Shown here piece by piece: positions 33,580 through 42,841 of a stretch of DNA of 64,000 bases. Each line of letters starts with the position of its first letter. Positions within the stretch are counted from its first letter, which is position 1. The notes under the pieces were generated by a model. The model was given only the letters and a program-made list of their open reading frames with translations, ran no database searches and was not told the DNA's origin. The stretch comes from Desulfonatronovibrio hydrogenovorans DSM 9292 (lineage in GTDB: Bacteria > Desulfobacterota > Desulfovibrionia > Desulfovibrionales > Desulfonatronovibrionaceae). The stretch covers positions 310,001 to 374,000 of the forward strand of contig NZ_JMKT01000009.1 of the NCBI RefSeq assembly GCF_000686525.1, given 5' to 3'. The translations under genes and the position numbers were made by a program.

Positions 33580-34503
33580 ATGACAGAAACAAAGACCGCT
33601 CTTCTCTTTCCAGGTCAGGGCTCCCAGGAAAAGAACATGGGACGCCAGCTGGCTGAAAAAGAAACCCAGGCCATGGAACTATGGCAGAAAGCGGAAAAGA
33701 TATCCGGACATCCACTGCGGGAGATTTTCTGGGACGGAGAAGATCAGGACATGTCCCGTACCGAATACTTGCAGCCCGCCTTGACCGTTGTCAATCTTAA
33801 TGTATGGTTTCACTTCCAAAGCAGGCTTGCCCCTGCCTTTATGGCCGGGCACAGCCTGGGTGAATTCTGCGCCTTATGCGCCTCCAGGGTCCTGAGTGTG
33901 GAAAAGACCCTGGAGCTGGTCTCCCTGAGGGGAAGACTCATGGCTGAATCTGGCCGGCAATCAAACGGGGGTATGGCAGCGGTTCTCAAGCTGGACCAGG
34001 GTCTTGTGGAAGAGATGGTCCAGGATGCAGCAGAAAAAACCGGAAACTTGATCATCATTGCCAACTACAATACTCCACGGCAGTTTGTGGTCAGCGGGAG
34101 CCGACAGGCTATTGAATTCCTTGAGTCAGGAGTTAAAAAGGCCCGGGGAAGAATGGTCCTTTTACCGGTCAGCAGTGCTTTTCATAGTCCTATGATGGAC
34201 GAGGCTGCTCATGAACTGGCCAAAATGATGGAAAAGGTTGACTGGAAAAACCCTGATTGCAGCATCTACTTCAATTCAACTGCCCAGCCGGAAAATGACC
34301 CGGTCAGAATCAAGGAAATAATGAAGAGTCAGATGATCTCTCCAGTCTATTTTGTTCAGCTGGTCAGGGCCATGGTCGAAGCCGGCGCTGGAAAGTTCTA
34401 CGAATCAGGTCCCAAAGGCGTCCTGTCCAGGATGATTCCCCAGATTCTTGACCGCAGGGAAATTGAAGCAGTCAATCTTGATGCCCAGGATGCAGCAGTT
34501 TGA
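33580..34503 (+). CDS. fabD: Malonyl-CoA:ACP transacylase
   Basis: The 307-aa enzyme has LFPGQGSQ at the start, the nucleophile elbow AGHSLGEFCAL (Ser92) and catalytic His202 in SSAFHSPMM. It loads malonate onto ACP for fatty-acid synthesis. It stands apart from other fab genes, lying 107 nt upstream of argS. The ATG at 33580 follows GGGGG. Length and motifs are normal. A palindrome GGGGCTG-T-CAGCCCC lies about 30 nt upstream and might influence translation. Confidence 0.9.
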   Translation: MTETKTALLFPGQGSQEKNMGRQLAEKETQAMELWQKAEKISGHPLREIFWDGEDQDMSRTEYLQPALTVVNLNVWFHFQSRLAPAFMAGHSLGEFCALCASRVLSVEKTLELVSLRGRLMAESGRQSNGGMAAVLKLDQGLVEEMVQDAAEKTGNLIIIANYNTPRQFVVSGSRQAIEFLESGVKKARGRMVLLPVSSAFHSPMMDEAAHELAKMMEKVDWKNPDCSIYFNSTAQPENDPVRIKEIMKSQMISPVYFVQLVRAMVEAGAGKFYESGPKGVLSRMIPQILDRREIEAVNLDAQDAAV

Positions 34504-34610
34504 TGAGCGGACCAGAAGTTCCGCCAGAACCTTGGGGCCATGAATAAGCTTGCTCCTGGAACCGGCGGTCATTACCTGAACAACATGAACCTTTTTCTTA
34601 CGGATAATCC

Positions 34611-36263
34611 ATGAACCCAAAAGAATACCTCCAGACCATTCTGTCCGATGTTCTCAAAGAGATGGATCTGGCCTGGCCGGAAAAAGCAACTATAGAACCG
34701 CCCAGGGAAAAAAAATTCGGTGACCTGGCCTGTAACGTAGCCATGATCCTCAGCAAACAGGCAAGTCAGAATCCCAGGCAGCTGGCCGAACAGATCAAGA
34801 ATAGTTTAAGCAGTCATACCCGTGACTTGAAAACAATTGAAATCGCCGGGCCCGGTTTTCTGAACTTCACCTTTAACAAAGAATACTGGCTGACCACCCT
34901 GGACCGGATCAGCAAGGAAACGGAATCCTATGGATCTTCCGACTTTGGCCAGGGATCAAAGGTCCAGGTTGAATATGTATCTGCCAATCCCACTGGACCC
35001 CTCCATATAGGCCATGGCCGGGGCGCAGCTGTTGGGGATTCACTGGCCAGGATCATGCGTTTTGCCGGTTATGAGGTCACAACTGAATATTACCTCAACG
35101 ACGCCGGCAGGCAAATGAATGTCCTGGGAATTTCCACCTGGATCAGATACCAGAACCTGTGCGGCTTGCAGATAGCCCTTGATCCGGACCACTACCAGGG
35201 CGAATACTTGATAGAGGTTGCTGAAACCCTGCACAATGAATACAGCATCAGCCTCCTGGACATGCCAGAGGAAAGGGCTGTTTCAATCTGCCGGGAAAGG
35301 GCCATGGAAACCATTCTGGACGGCATCAAACAGGACCTTCAGGAATTTCGGGTTGAGCATCAGATCTGGTTTTCCGAAAACAGCCTTATCCAGGACAATA
35401 AGGTTGAGCAGACCATTGACTGGCTGAAGAAAAACAACATGGCCTACGATATGGACGGGGCTGTATGGTTTAAAAGTACCATCCTGGGTGATGACAAGGA
35501 CCGGGTTTTGCAAAAGTCCGACAGCACCCTGACCTATTTTGCTTCGGACATAGCCTATCATAAAGACAAGTACGACCGCGGCTTTGACCTGGTTGTGGAT
35601 ATCTGGGGAGCTGATCATCACGGATATGTTCCCAGAATGAAGGCCGCAGTTCAGGCCCTGGGCAGACCGGCCCAGAGCCTGGAGGTCATCCTGGTTCAAC
35701 TGGTCAACCTGCTCAGGGAAGGTGAACAGGTGGCCATGTCCACCAGGTCCGGCCAGTTTGTTCCTCTGAAGGACGTCATCCAGGAAGTTGGAACTGATGC
35801 CTGCCGGTTTATATTTCTAAGCCGCAAGAGTGACAGCCATCTGGACTTTGATCTTGAAGTGGTCAAAAGAAAGACCATGGATAATCCTGTTTACTATGTC
35901 CAGTACGCCCACGCCAGAATCTGTTCCCTGTTTGCCAAAGCAGAGGAAAGAGGAATATCAGCTCTGAACAGGGATCTGGATTTAAAGCTTTTAGACACTC
36001 AGGAAGATATTGATCTTTTGAAAAAAATGGCTGAATTCCCGGAAGTGGTAGCATCATCAGCCAAAAATCTCAGCCCCCATCATCTGAGCTACTATCTGAT
36101 GGAGCTTGCAGGTCTGCTGCACAGGTACTATACTGTACATCCCGTTTTAGCGGCCGACAACCAGGATCTCATTCAGGCCAGAATGGTCCTGTTCAATGCC
36201 GTGGCAGTGGTTCTGAAAAACGGCCTTAAACTCCTGGGAGTAACCGCTCCGGAAAGAATGTGA
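34611..36263 (+). CDS. argS: Arginyl-tRNA synthetase
   Basis: The 550-aa class I enzyme has the N-terminal Add1 domain (KKFGDLACNVAMILSK), the HIGH motif in NPTGPLHIGHGRGAAVGD, GADHHGYV, and the KMSKS-equivalent VAMSTRSGQ, then a DALR anticodon-binding domain (YYVQYAHARICSLF). It charges arginine to tRNA. The SPOR-domain gene follows 4 nt after its stop. Confidence 0.97.
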   Translation: MNPKEYLQTILSDVLKEMDLAWPEKATIEPPREKKFGDLACNVAMILSKQASQNPRQLAEQIKNSLSSHTRDLKTIEIAGPGFLNFTFNKEYWLTTLDRISKETESYGSSDFGQGSKVQVEYVSANPTGPLHIGHGRGAAVGDSLARIMRFAGYEVTTEYYLNDAGRQMNVLGISTWIRYQNLCGLQIALDPDHYQGEYLIEVAETLHNEYSISLLDMPEERAVSICRERAMETILDGIKQDLQEFRVEHQIWFSENSLIQDNKVEQTIDWLKKNNMAYDMDGAVWFKSTILGDDKDRVLQKSDSTLTYFASDIAYHKDKYDRGFDLVVDIWGADHHGYVPRMKAAVQALGRPAQSLEVILVQLVNLLREGEQVAMSTRSGQFVPLKDVIQEVGTDACRFIFLSRKSDSHLDFDLEVVKRKTMDNPVYYVQYAHARICSLFAKAEERGISALNRDLDLKLLDTQEDIDLLKKMAEFPEVVASSAKNLSPHHLSYYLMELAGLLHRYYTVHPVLAADNQDLIQARMVLFNAVAVVLKNGLKLLGVTAPERM

Positions 36264-36267
36264 GCAT

Positions 36268-36903
36268 ATGGCAGCCAGAAACCAGAAAAAAAAGGGCCCC
36301 AAAGCCAGCCCAGGGTTCAAGCTTGAGCTGAACTTTACCAGAGCACTGTCTCTGGGGGCCTTTATAATCCTGGCCGTGGTCTGGTCTTTTATCCTGGGGG
36401 TCTTTATCGGCCGGGGCTATGATCCGGAAGATGTGATACCGGATATTTCCAGGATAATCCCTGACTCTACAGAGGAACGCAGCGTTCCCAGGGTCTTGCG
36501 GCCCGAAGAGCTGGAATTTTTTGACAAGCTCAGGTCAACTCCGTCCCAGCCTGCTCCTGCAGCACCAGCCCCGCCTGCCCCCCAGGCAAGGATTGATCCT
36601 CAACCCCGAATCGAGCCTCGGCCTGATCCTGCTCCTGCACCTGAAACCGTTCCCAGGGAAAAGTTTGTCTACACTTATCAGGTTGGCTCCTTTCAGACCA
36701 TGGAACGGGCCGGCCGTCTCCAGCAGATGCTCATGGACGACGGCATTACAGCCAGCATCACCAAGGCCTTTGCCGGGGATGAACCCTGGTTCAGGGTCAT
36801 TGTTGAATTTGAAACTTCTGCTGAAGAGGCTCCAGCCATGATGGAGCAGCTCAAAAAACATGGAATCAACCAGCCCCTGTTCAGGGGGAAACGTCCATCA
36901 TGA
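36268..36903 (+). CDS. Membrane-anchored SPOR-domain protein
   Basis: The 211-aa protein has a short basic cytoplasmic N-terminus, one membrane helix (about residues 30-52, LGAFIILAVVWSFILGVFIG), a Pro/Ala-rich periplasmic linker (about 92-125) and a C-terminal SPOR domain (about 133-208, TYQVGSFQTMERAGRLQQML). SPOR domains bind denuded peptidoglycan at division septa, as in FtsN and DedD. The gene is 4 nt downstream of argS, and the argS-SPOR pairing is familiar in related bacteria. Confidence 0.9.
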   Translation: MAARNQKKKGPKASPGFKLELNFTRALSLGAFIILAVVWSFILGVFIGRGYDPEDVIPDISRIIPDSTEERSVPRVLRPEELEFFDKLRSTPSQPAPAAPAPPAPQARIDPQPRIEPRPDPAPAPETVPREKFVYTYQVGSFQTMERAGRLQQMLMDDGITASITKAFAGDEPWFRVIVEFETSAEEAPAMMEQLKKHGINQPLFRGKRPS

Positions 36904-36935
36904 GAGTGATTATCAGACTTGACCAGACAAAATGA

Positions 36936-36964
36936 TTGACATGAACTCGGTTTTGAGCTTTAGA
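36936..36964 (+). promoter_or_regulatory. Possible promoter of the polyamine genes
   Basis: TTGACA (36936-36941) and TTTAGA (36959-36964) are 17 nt apart, about 80 nt before the arginine decarboxylase start. The -10 is poor. Confidence 0.4.
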
Positions 36965-37044
36965 TTTTCAACTTTGCCGGAGCAGGAACCACAGAACAAC
37001 GTTCCAGTTCATATCAATATTCCCGCCATGGAGGATACCTAAAC

Positions 37045-37599
37045 ATGTTTACAGAAACTTTTGTTCCTAGCCGAGCCTTTTTTACCCGAGGAATCGGGCG
37101 TCATAAAAACAAGCTCCAGTCTTTCGAACTGGCCCTTAGGGATGCCGGAATCGAAAAACAGAATCTGGTATATGTTTCAAGTATATTTCCCCCGAACTGC
37201 AAAATGCTTTCTGTAGAGGAAGGGGTCAAGGAACTGCTTCCGGGCCAGATCACTTTCTGCGTTATGGCCAGGAATGCTACCAATGAAAAGGGCAGGCTTG
37301 TTGGATCCGCTGTGGGCATGGCCTTTCCTGCTGCCCAGAGCCAGTACGGTTACATATCCGAACACACTGCATTTGGAGCTGATGAAAACGAGATCGGTGA
37401 CTTTGCCGAAGATCTGGCCTCCACCATGCTGGCCACCACCCTAGGCATAGATTTCGATCCGGAAAAGGATTATGATCAGCGCAGGCAGATCTACATGATG
37501 AGCGGACAGATTGTGGACTCGGCTTCTGCTCCTTGTGTTACAACCGGTGTAGCCGGTCTGTGGACAACAACCATATCAGCTGCTGTCTTTCTTCCCTGA
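37045..37599 (+). CDS. Pyruvoyl-dependent arginine decarboxylase
   Basis: The 184-aa proenzyme contains YVSSIFPP with Ser45-Ser46. By analogy with the methanogen enzyme, self-cleavage between these serines creates an N-terminal pyruvoyl group on the alpha chain. [14 protein letters not shown] and [10 protein letters not shown] are other family blocks. It decarboxylates arginine to agmatine and needs no PLP. GGAGG lies about 11 nt before the ATG. Agmatinase and a deoxyhypusine-synthase-like gene follow on the same strand, giving a polyamine pathway. Confidence 0.92.
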   Translation: MFTETFVPSRAFFTRGIGRHKNKLQSFELALRDAGIEKQNLVYVSSIFPPNCKMLSVEEGVKELLPGQITFCVMARNATNEKGRLVGSAVGMAFPAAQSQYGYISEHTAFGADENEIGDFAEDLASTMLATTLGIDFDPEKDYDQRRQIYMMSGQIVDSASAPCVTTGVAGLWTTTISAAVFLP

Positions 37600-37663
37600 T
37601 TTTCATTAATTCCCAATGCAGTCCGGACTGCCCCGGCGGTCCGGACCAACCTTGGATTAAAAG

Positions 37664-38539
37664 ATGTATAACAACTTTCTGGACCTGGAGTCATCAGAAC
37701 AGGGAACATTCCCCGTCCATGTCTGGCCGGTTCCTTATCAGGGAACGGTCAGTTTCGGTGATGGAACCAAAAACGGCCCGGAAGCAATTCTCAAGGCCAG
37801 TTATCAGATCGAGCCTTATGACCCTGAGCTTGATACAGACATAAGCCGGCTCTGCTTTTTCAAAACCCTGCCCTTTCACCGGGTCAGTGCAGGCGGTCCA
37901 GGCCATCTTTACCAGGAAATGAAAGATTATCTGAGTAATTTTGATCCAGGCCGGGACTTTTTTTTGACCTTGGGCGGAGAACATTCCATAACTTATCCCC
38001 TGGTGGACTTTTACGCCCGAAAATACCCGGATCTGGCTGTAATCCAGCTGGATGCCCATGCTGACCTGAGGCCGGAATTCGAAGGAAGCCCCTATTCCCA
38101 TGCCTGTGTCATGGCCAGGATCAGGGATCTGGGCCTTAAAACAGTGCAGATGGGTATCAGAAGCCTGGACAAGGGTGAATCTCTGCTTATCAGCAGCAGC
38201 CCCGAACATATTCTCCCCCTCTATCCCTGGGACCTCCCGACCCCTGAGCAGGCTGCGTCCAGGGTCAAAAAATTCATCGGCACGTCTCCTGTTTATGTTT
38301 CCTTTGACGCTGATGGACTTGACCCTTCCATTATGCCCGGCACAGGAACCCCGGAGCCAGGAGGGCTGTCCTATGGCTGGGTTAAGGATTTCTGGAAGGC
38401 CTTATGGCCCGGCCCAAGGCTGGTGGGTATGGACTTTTGCGAGCTGTCCCCCCTGCCGGGAAGCGTTGTTTCTGAGTCAGTGGCAGTAAAATCCATTCTC
38501 AAAATTCTGGCCACCTACTTTTCCAGACTGCGGGAATAA
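37664..38539 (+). CDS. speB: Agmatinase (ureohydrolase family)
   Basis: The 291-aa enzyme has all arginase-superfamily metal motifs: LGGEHSITYPL, VIQLDAHADLR, and SFDADGLDPSIMPGTGTPEPGG. With the preceding decarboxylase it should convert agmatine to putrescine and urea. The gene lies 64 nt downstream of the decarboxylase and 51 nt upstream of the deoxyhypusine-synthase-like gene. Confidence 0.92.
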   Translation: MYNNFLDLESSEQGTFPVHVWPVPYQGTVSFGDGTKNGPEAILKASYQIEPYDPELDTDISRLCFFKTLPFHRVSAGGPGHLYQEMKDYLSNFDPGRDFFLTLGGEHSITYPLVDFYARKYPDLAVIQLDAHADLRPEFEGSPYSHACVMARIRDLGLKTVQMGIRSLDKGESLLISSSPEHILPLYPWDLPTPEQAASRVKKFIGTSPVYVSFDADGLDPSIMPGTGTPEPGGLSYGWVKDFWKALWPGPRLVGMDFCELSPLPGSVVSESVAVKSILKILATYFSRLRE

Positions 38540-38590
38540 GTGATCTCAAGTCTGATCAACAGATAACTAACCGGGTAAAATCAGTTCAGC

Positions 38591-39679
38591 ATGAAAAAAA
38601 AGAAAGCCATCCGAACCATCGAATCCCTGCACAATCCCGGAGAAATGGGGCTTAAGCCCCTGGTATCCCTTGATCCTGACCAAATCGACGATTTTGACGA
38701 TCTCTTACAGGCCATGTCCAAGACATCCTTCAGCGGCCGCAGCCTTGGCGAATCCCTGGATGTTCTGGAGGAAATGGTCACCGACCCTGACTGCTGCGTG
38801 GTCGGCACTTTTTCCGGGGCCATGACCGTGGCTAAAATGGGCACCCTGATCTGCAAGATGATTGAGGAGGGATGGCTCAATGTGGTCATTTCCACCGGAG
38901 CCCTTATGGCCCACGGGTTCATCGAGTCCATAGGTCTTAAACATTATAAGTATGAAAAAGAGCTCATGGACGATAAAGAGCTCTTCAAGCACGGATTTAA
39001 CCGGGTCTACGACACCCTGGAACCTGAAATTAACTTCATCAGGGCTGAAGACATCATCCACAAGGTCATGCAGGGCATTGACCCCAATGAAATCCTGTGT
39101 TCAGAAAAAATCTGCCGGAAAATCGGACAGTACCTCAATGCCAATATCGAAGGCAGAGGAATCTTGAAGAGTGCCTACCAGCATGGGGTCCCGGTTTATA
39201 TACCGGCTTTTACTGATTCTGAACTGGCCCTGGACATTGCCACCCATATTTTAAGGATCAAAACAGACGCTCTGGAAGGTGAGGATTTTTCAAGTATCCC
39301 CTATCCGTTCAACCCCTTTCACGATCTTTTGAGCTATACCAGAAAAATAGCCAAATCCAAAAAAATCGGGATCTTCACCATAGGCGGGGGAGTGCCCAGG
39401 AATTGGGGTCAGCAGGTGGGACCTTTTCTGGAAATAGCCAATCAGCGCCTAAAGGAAGTGGACCTTCCCCTGAGAAGGTTTCAGTATGGAGTCCGGATAT
39501 GCCCGGAACCGGTTCACTGGGGGGGACTCTCAGGATGTACTTACCAGGAAGGGATATCCTGGGGTAAATTTGTTCCCAGAAGCGAGGGCGGCAGGTATGC
39601 AGAGATATACTCCGATGCCACCATTGCCTGGCCGATCCTGATCAAAGGTCTGCAGCAGAGACTGGCCAAAAAGAAATGA
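38591..39679 (+). CDS. Deoxyhypusine-synthase-like enzyme, possible homospermidine synthase
   Basis: The 362-aa protein has the DHS fold motifs TLICKMIEEGWLNVVISTGA, IGIFTIGGGVPRNWGQQVGP (NAD and substrate region) and GISWGKF, which keeps the catalytic lysine of human DHS (K329 context SWGK). True eIF5A is not bacterial, so eukaryotic-style hypusination is unlikely; bacterial DHS-like enzymes have been linked to homospermidine formation from putrescine. Position directly after speB supports a polyamine product. The start has no strong ribosome site. The 3' end abuts the convergent hisA. Confidence 0.88.
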   Translation: MKKKKAIRTIESLHNPGEMGLKPLVSLDPDQIDDFDDLLQAMSKTSFSGRSLGESLDVLEEMVTDPDCCVVGTFSGAMTVAKMGTLICKMIEEGWLNVVISTGALMAHGFIESIGLKHYKYEKELMDDKELFKHGFNRVYDTLEPEINFIRAEDIIHKVMQGIDPNEILCSEKICRKIGQYLNANIEGRGILKSAYQHGVPVYIPAFTDSELALDIATHILRIKTDALEGEDFSSIPYPFNPFHDLLSYTRKIAKSKKIGIFTIGGGVPRNWGQQVGPFLEIANQRLKEVDLPLRRFQYGVRICPEPVHWGGLSGCTYQEGISWGKFVPRSEGGRYAEIYSDATIAWPILIKGLQQRLAKKK

Positions 39680-40417
39680 TCAGGTCTGCTGCTTCTGCCT
39701 GATCCAGTCTACAGCAACCTGAAAATCAAGGCTGCCGCTGTAGATGGCCCGGCCGGTAATGGCCCCTTCCAGACCCTTGTCCACCAGATGGTAAATCTGC
39801 ATTATATCTTCAAGAACAGATACCCCGCCGGCAATGAGGACCGGTTTATCCGTCAGACCAAGCATCTTTTCCAGGGCATCCATGTTTATTCCGCTCTGCA
39901 TGCCATCCCTGGATATATCCGTATACACAAAAAAAGCACTGCCCATTTCCTCAAGTTCCGGGACCACGTCCTGGATCATCAAACCGGTATCCTCCACCCA
40001 GCCCCTTGACTTGAGTCTTCCGTCCCGGGCATCCAAGGATACCCCGATTTTCCCAGGATATTCAGTACACAGCCGGGCAAATAATTCTTTGTTCTCAAGG
40101 GCCATGGTCCCGATGATCAGTCTTTTAACCCCAGCGTCCAGATAGGCTTTGGCAGTATCCAGATCCCTGATTCCTCCCCCCAGCTGGACAGGTATGCCCA
40201 CTCTGGAGCAGATATCCCTGACCAGTTCCCTGTTGACCGGTTTTCCGGAAAAGGCACCGTCCAGATCCACCAGGTGCAGCCAGCCAGCTCCCAGACGCTC
40301 CCAGTGCTCAGCCATGGCTGCCGGATCAGATGAAAATACGGTTACTTCATTTTCCAGGCCCTGTCTGAGCCTGACACATTGTCCATCCTTGATATCAATG
40401 GCTGGGAAAAGAATCAT
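39680..40417 (-). CDS. hisA: Phosphoribosylformimino-5-aminoimidazole carboxamide ribotide isomerase
   Basis: The 245-aa TIM-barrel enzyme has [26 protein letters not shown] and [13 protein letters not shown], with the catalytic Asp in AIDIKDG and the second in [13 protein letters not shown]. It performs the fourth step of histidine synthesis. Its ATG overlaps the stop of the upstream lipoprotein gene as ATGA, and it is the last gene of the guaB-to-hisA run. Confidence 0.96.
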   Translation of the reverse strand: MILFPAIDIKDGQCVRLRQGLENEVTVFSSDPAAMAEHWERLGAGWLHLVDLDGAFSGKPVNRELVRDICSRVGIPVQLGGGIRDLDTAKAYLDAGVKRLIIGTMALENKELFARLCTEYPGKIGVSLDARDGRLKSRGWVEDTGLMIQDVVPELEEMGSAFFVYTDISRDGMQSGINMDALEKMLGLTDKPVLIAGGVSVLEDIMQIYHLVDKGLEGAITGRAIYSGSLDFQVAVDWIRQKQQT

Positions 40418-41037
40418 AAATCAAGCTCCCTGACTCCGAGTTCCAGGCCTTCCCTGGCCAGTTCTCTGGCTGAAACCCATTTTCCTCCCCGCTGAAGGAA
40501 ACGGCCCATGCCCAGGATATTTTCTGTCAGCGACTGCTGCCTTTCATCAAACAGATATCTGTTAAGCCTAAGCTCATTGAGGTCAATGAGATTCAACTCA
40601 AGGGTGACCTTGGCTGGTTCGTCAACTCCCCATTCCCCTCCTTTGCGTTCTCTCCAGTCAAACACAAAGGGGACCAGGATATAATCTGCAGGCACACACT
40701 TTCCCACCTGAACCCAGTAGTGAAAGGCCGAACCAGGTGAAGTCCCGTGGGTGACCAACTCAGTGCACTGTTCAAGCAGCCTGGGGTTGATCACAGTATG
40801 TCTGCTCCCGGCAGTAAGGGCGGCAAGATCACTGTCCAGCTTTTTCAGGACGTCCTGATCGATTTTCCGCTCTCCAACTATAACATGGTTGTTGATCATC
40901 TGCCACCGGTGTACAGGATGGGAAAAAGAAGCCACTGCAACCACGGCTTTTTCCGGCAGAACATCAACAGGCCGTTTGGGGGCGCAGGACCAGGAAATCA
41001 GGCCTGTGACCAGAACCAGTATGATTATTTTTTTCAT
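40414..41037 (-). CDS. Lipoprotein of unknown function between hisB and hisA
   Basis: The 207-aa protein has a lipoprotein signal ([18 protein letters not shown], lipobox LISWSC), so it should be anchored by Lgt/Lsp processing. The mature part contains [15 protein letters not shown], a cystatin-like [19 protein letters not shown] and a predicted beta-rich C-terminus. I do not recognise the family; the pattern is reminiscent of curli/CsgG-like or TolB-like accessory lipoproteins. TTG at 41041-41043 and ATG at 41035-41037 are both possible starts; the ATG begins the signal. It overlaps hisA by 4 nt. Confidence 0.72.
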   Translation of the reverse strand: MKKIIILVLVTGLISWSCAPKRPVDVLPEKAVVAVASFSHPVHRWQMINNHVIVGERKIDQDVLKKLDSDLAALTAGSRHTVINPRLLEQCTELVTHGTSPGSAFHYWVQVGKCVPADYILVPFVFDWRERKGGEWGVDEPAKVTLELNLIDLNELRLNRYLFDERQQSLTENILGMGRFLQRGGKWVSARELAREGLELGVRELDL

Positions 41038-41039
41038 CT

Positions 41040-41627
41040 TCAATCCAGTGATCCCTTTGTACTCAGGATCTCGGCCCTGCCCTGGAAGACTGCCTGTCTC
41101 AAACCCAGGCCGGTTGCCTTGAAGGCTGATTCCAGGAGATGGTGAGAGTTGGACCCGTAAAGAAAGTTTATATGCAGATTCAGCCGGGCATTAAAGGCCA
41201 GGGACTTAAAAAACTCCCGCCAGAGGTCTTTTTCCTGACCGGCTATGATTCCCGATAAAAGATGGTCTCCCTGGTAGACCAGGTAGGGCCTGCCGGATAT
41301 ATCCACCACTGCCTCGGCCATGGCCTCATCCATGGGAACTCTGGCCAATCCGATCCGGTTGATGCCTCTCCGGTCACCAAGGGCCTGAAGCAGGGCCTGG
41401 CCAAGACAGATTCCCACGTCTTCCAGAGAGTGGTGAGCATCCACCTGGATGTCGCCCTGACACTCCAGCTTCAAATGGATGTCTGCCCAGTGACTCAAGA
41501 GAGTCAGCATGTGATCGGCAAACCCAAATCCGGTTTCAATCCGGTTTTCCCTGGCTCCCTGATCCAGATCCAGTTCCAGGGATATCCTGGTTTCCAGAGT
41601 GTCTCTTTTGATGACTGCCTTTCTCAT
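41040..41627 (-). CDS. hisB: Imidazoleglycerol-phosphate dehydratase
   Basis: The 195-aa enzyme has [32 protein letters not shown] and [14 protein letters not shown], the His-rich metal-binding motifs of IGPD. It is the monofunctional form, without the HAD phosphatase domain of enteric HisB. It lies 41 nt after tatC. Confidence 0.96.
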   Translation of the reverse strand: MRKAVIKRDTLETRISLELDLDQGARENRIETGFGFADHMLTLLSHWADIHLKLECQGDIQVDAHHSLEDVGICLGQALLQALGDRRGINRIGLARVPMDEAMAEAVVDISGRPYLVYQGDHLLSGIIAGQEKDLWREFFKSLAFNARLNLHINFLYGSNSHHLLESAFKATGLGLRQAVFQGRAEILSTKGSLD

Positions 41628-41668
41628 TCAAAACTCCGTCATTAAAATATGGGAGTTAACACCAGGAA

Positions 41669-42496
41669 TCAGGACTGATCTTCCTGTTCCTGGTCCTCTG
41701 CCTCTTTCTTTTTTTTCTTTTTTTCCTTTCTGTCTTTTCTCTCCTTGCCCCAAATATAGGCCACCAGTATCCCCAATTCATAAAGGACCACCAGAGGACC
41801 GGACATGAGAACCTGACTTATGATATCCGGCGGTGTCAGCAGGGCAGAAGCAATAAAGGCCAGCAGGATGGCGTATTTTCTCTGTTTTCTAAGGGTCTTG
41901 GAACTGACTATGCCCAGTCGGGCCAGAAAGAAAATAAACAATGGCAGCTCAAAGGCTATCCCAAAGGCAAACAGGAGTTTAATGGAGAAGCTCAAGTATT
42001 CCCGCAGGGAAGGCATGGGCTGAATCATATCCGTTGCAAAGCCCATGAAAAAGTTAAAACCTATTGGAAAAACTATAAAATAGCCGAAAAGGGCTCCAGT
42101 GACAAAAAACAGGGCCGAGAAAAAAGCTATGGGTAAAATAAATTTTTTCTCAGTATCATAGAGTCCGGGACCGACGAACTTCCAGATCTGATAAAAGATG
42201 TACGGACTGGCCAGAAATACTCCGGCCACAAAAGCCACCTTGAGGTAAGTGAAAAAGGCTTCAGGCAGGGAAGTAAAGATCATGGTGCTCTCAGGAGGAA
42301 GCACCTCGATAAGGGGGCTCATGAGCAGATCAAAAAGATCCTCTTTAAACCCGTAACAGGCCAGAAAGCCGATAAAGGCGGCAATGACCACCCTGAAAAG
42401 CCTTTTTCTAAGCTCTTCCAGGTGTTCGGTAAAGGTCATCCCATCCGGTACGGATCCGGCCTTATCCTCTTTTTTATCCATGTCTTCAGAGTTCAT
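41669..42496 (-). CDS. tatC: Sec-independent protein translocase TatC
   Basis: The 275-aa protein has six membrane segments and the TatC landmarks MTFTEHLEELRKRL at the N-terminus, with Glu residues of the signal-peptide site, and PLIEVLPP. The cytoplasmic tail is extremely lysine-rich and acidic (KERKDRKEKKKKKKEAED), longer than typical. It overlaps the tatB-like gene by 1 nt and forms the twin-arginine translocase that exports folded cofactor proteins such as dehydrogenases and hydrogenases. Confidence 0.96.
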   Translation of the reverse strand: MNSEDMDKKEDKAGSVPDGMTFTEHLEELRKRLFRVVIAAFIGFLACYGFKEDLFDLLMSPLIEVLPPESTMIFTSLPEAFFTYLKVAFVAGVFLASPYIFYQIWKFVGPGLYDTEKKFILPIAFFSALFFVTGALFGYFIVFPIGFNFFMGFATDMIQPMPSLREYLSFSIKLLFAFGIAFELPLFIFFLARLGIVSSKTLRKQRKYAILLAFIASALLTPPDIISQVLMSGPLVVLYELGILVAYIWGKERKDRKEKKKKKKEAEDQEQEDQS

Positions 42497-42837
42497 CAGG
42501 CAGTGCCGCTCTTTTTATCGGGTTCAGATTGACTTTTTTCTGCGTCCTGGGTGATTTTTTCCTCTGGATAAGGATCCTGCTGGTTATGCTCCTGGGAGTC
42601 CGGACTCTCTTTGCTGGCTTTACCAGCCATTTCCTTTTTGATTCTTTTCTTGGCCCTTATCTCCTCATCCCGGTCCACCTCCATCTCAATGGTCCTTTTG
42701 ACATCTGTGGTAACCCTTCGAAACTCAGCCAGGGTCTTACCCAGAGACTTGGCTATTTCAGGCAGCTTTTTCGGTCCCAGGACCAGCAGGGCCACCACCA
42801 GGATAACAATGATTTCAGTTGTTCCTATTCCAAACAT
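42496..42837 (-). CDS. Twin-arginine translocase subunit TatB/TatA
   Basis: The 113-aa protein has a single N-terminal membrane helix MFGIGTTEIIVILVVALLVL followed by the hinge GPKKLPEIAKSLG, the TatA/B signature, an amphipathic helix, and a charged tail. The FGIG-TTE start and long charged tail favour TatB-type, but TatA/TatB cannot be separated firmly. It ends where tatC begins and lies 4 nt after guaA. Confidence 0.93.
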   Translation of the reverse strand: MFGIGTTEIIVILVVALLVLGPKKLPEIAKSLGKTLAEFRRVTTDVKRTIEMEVDRDEEIRAKKRIKKEMAGKASKESPDSQEHNQQDPYPEEKITQDAEKSQSEPDKKSGTA

Positions 42838-42841
42838 GACA

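Noticed and set aside
38591-39679. Hypusination of a bacterial eIF5A
   Set aside because: Bacteria lack eIF5A and no such substrate gene is nearby; polyamine context fits a synthase better.
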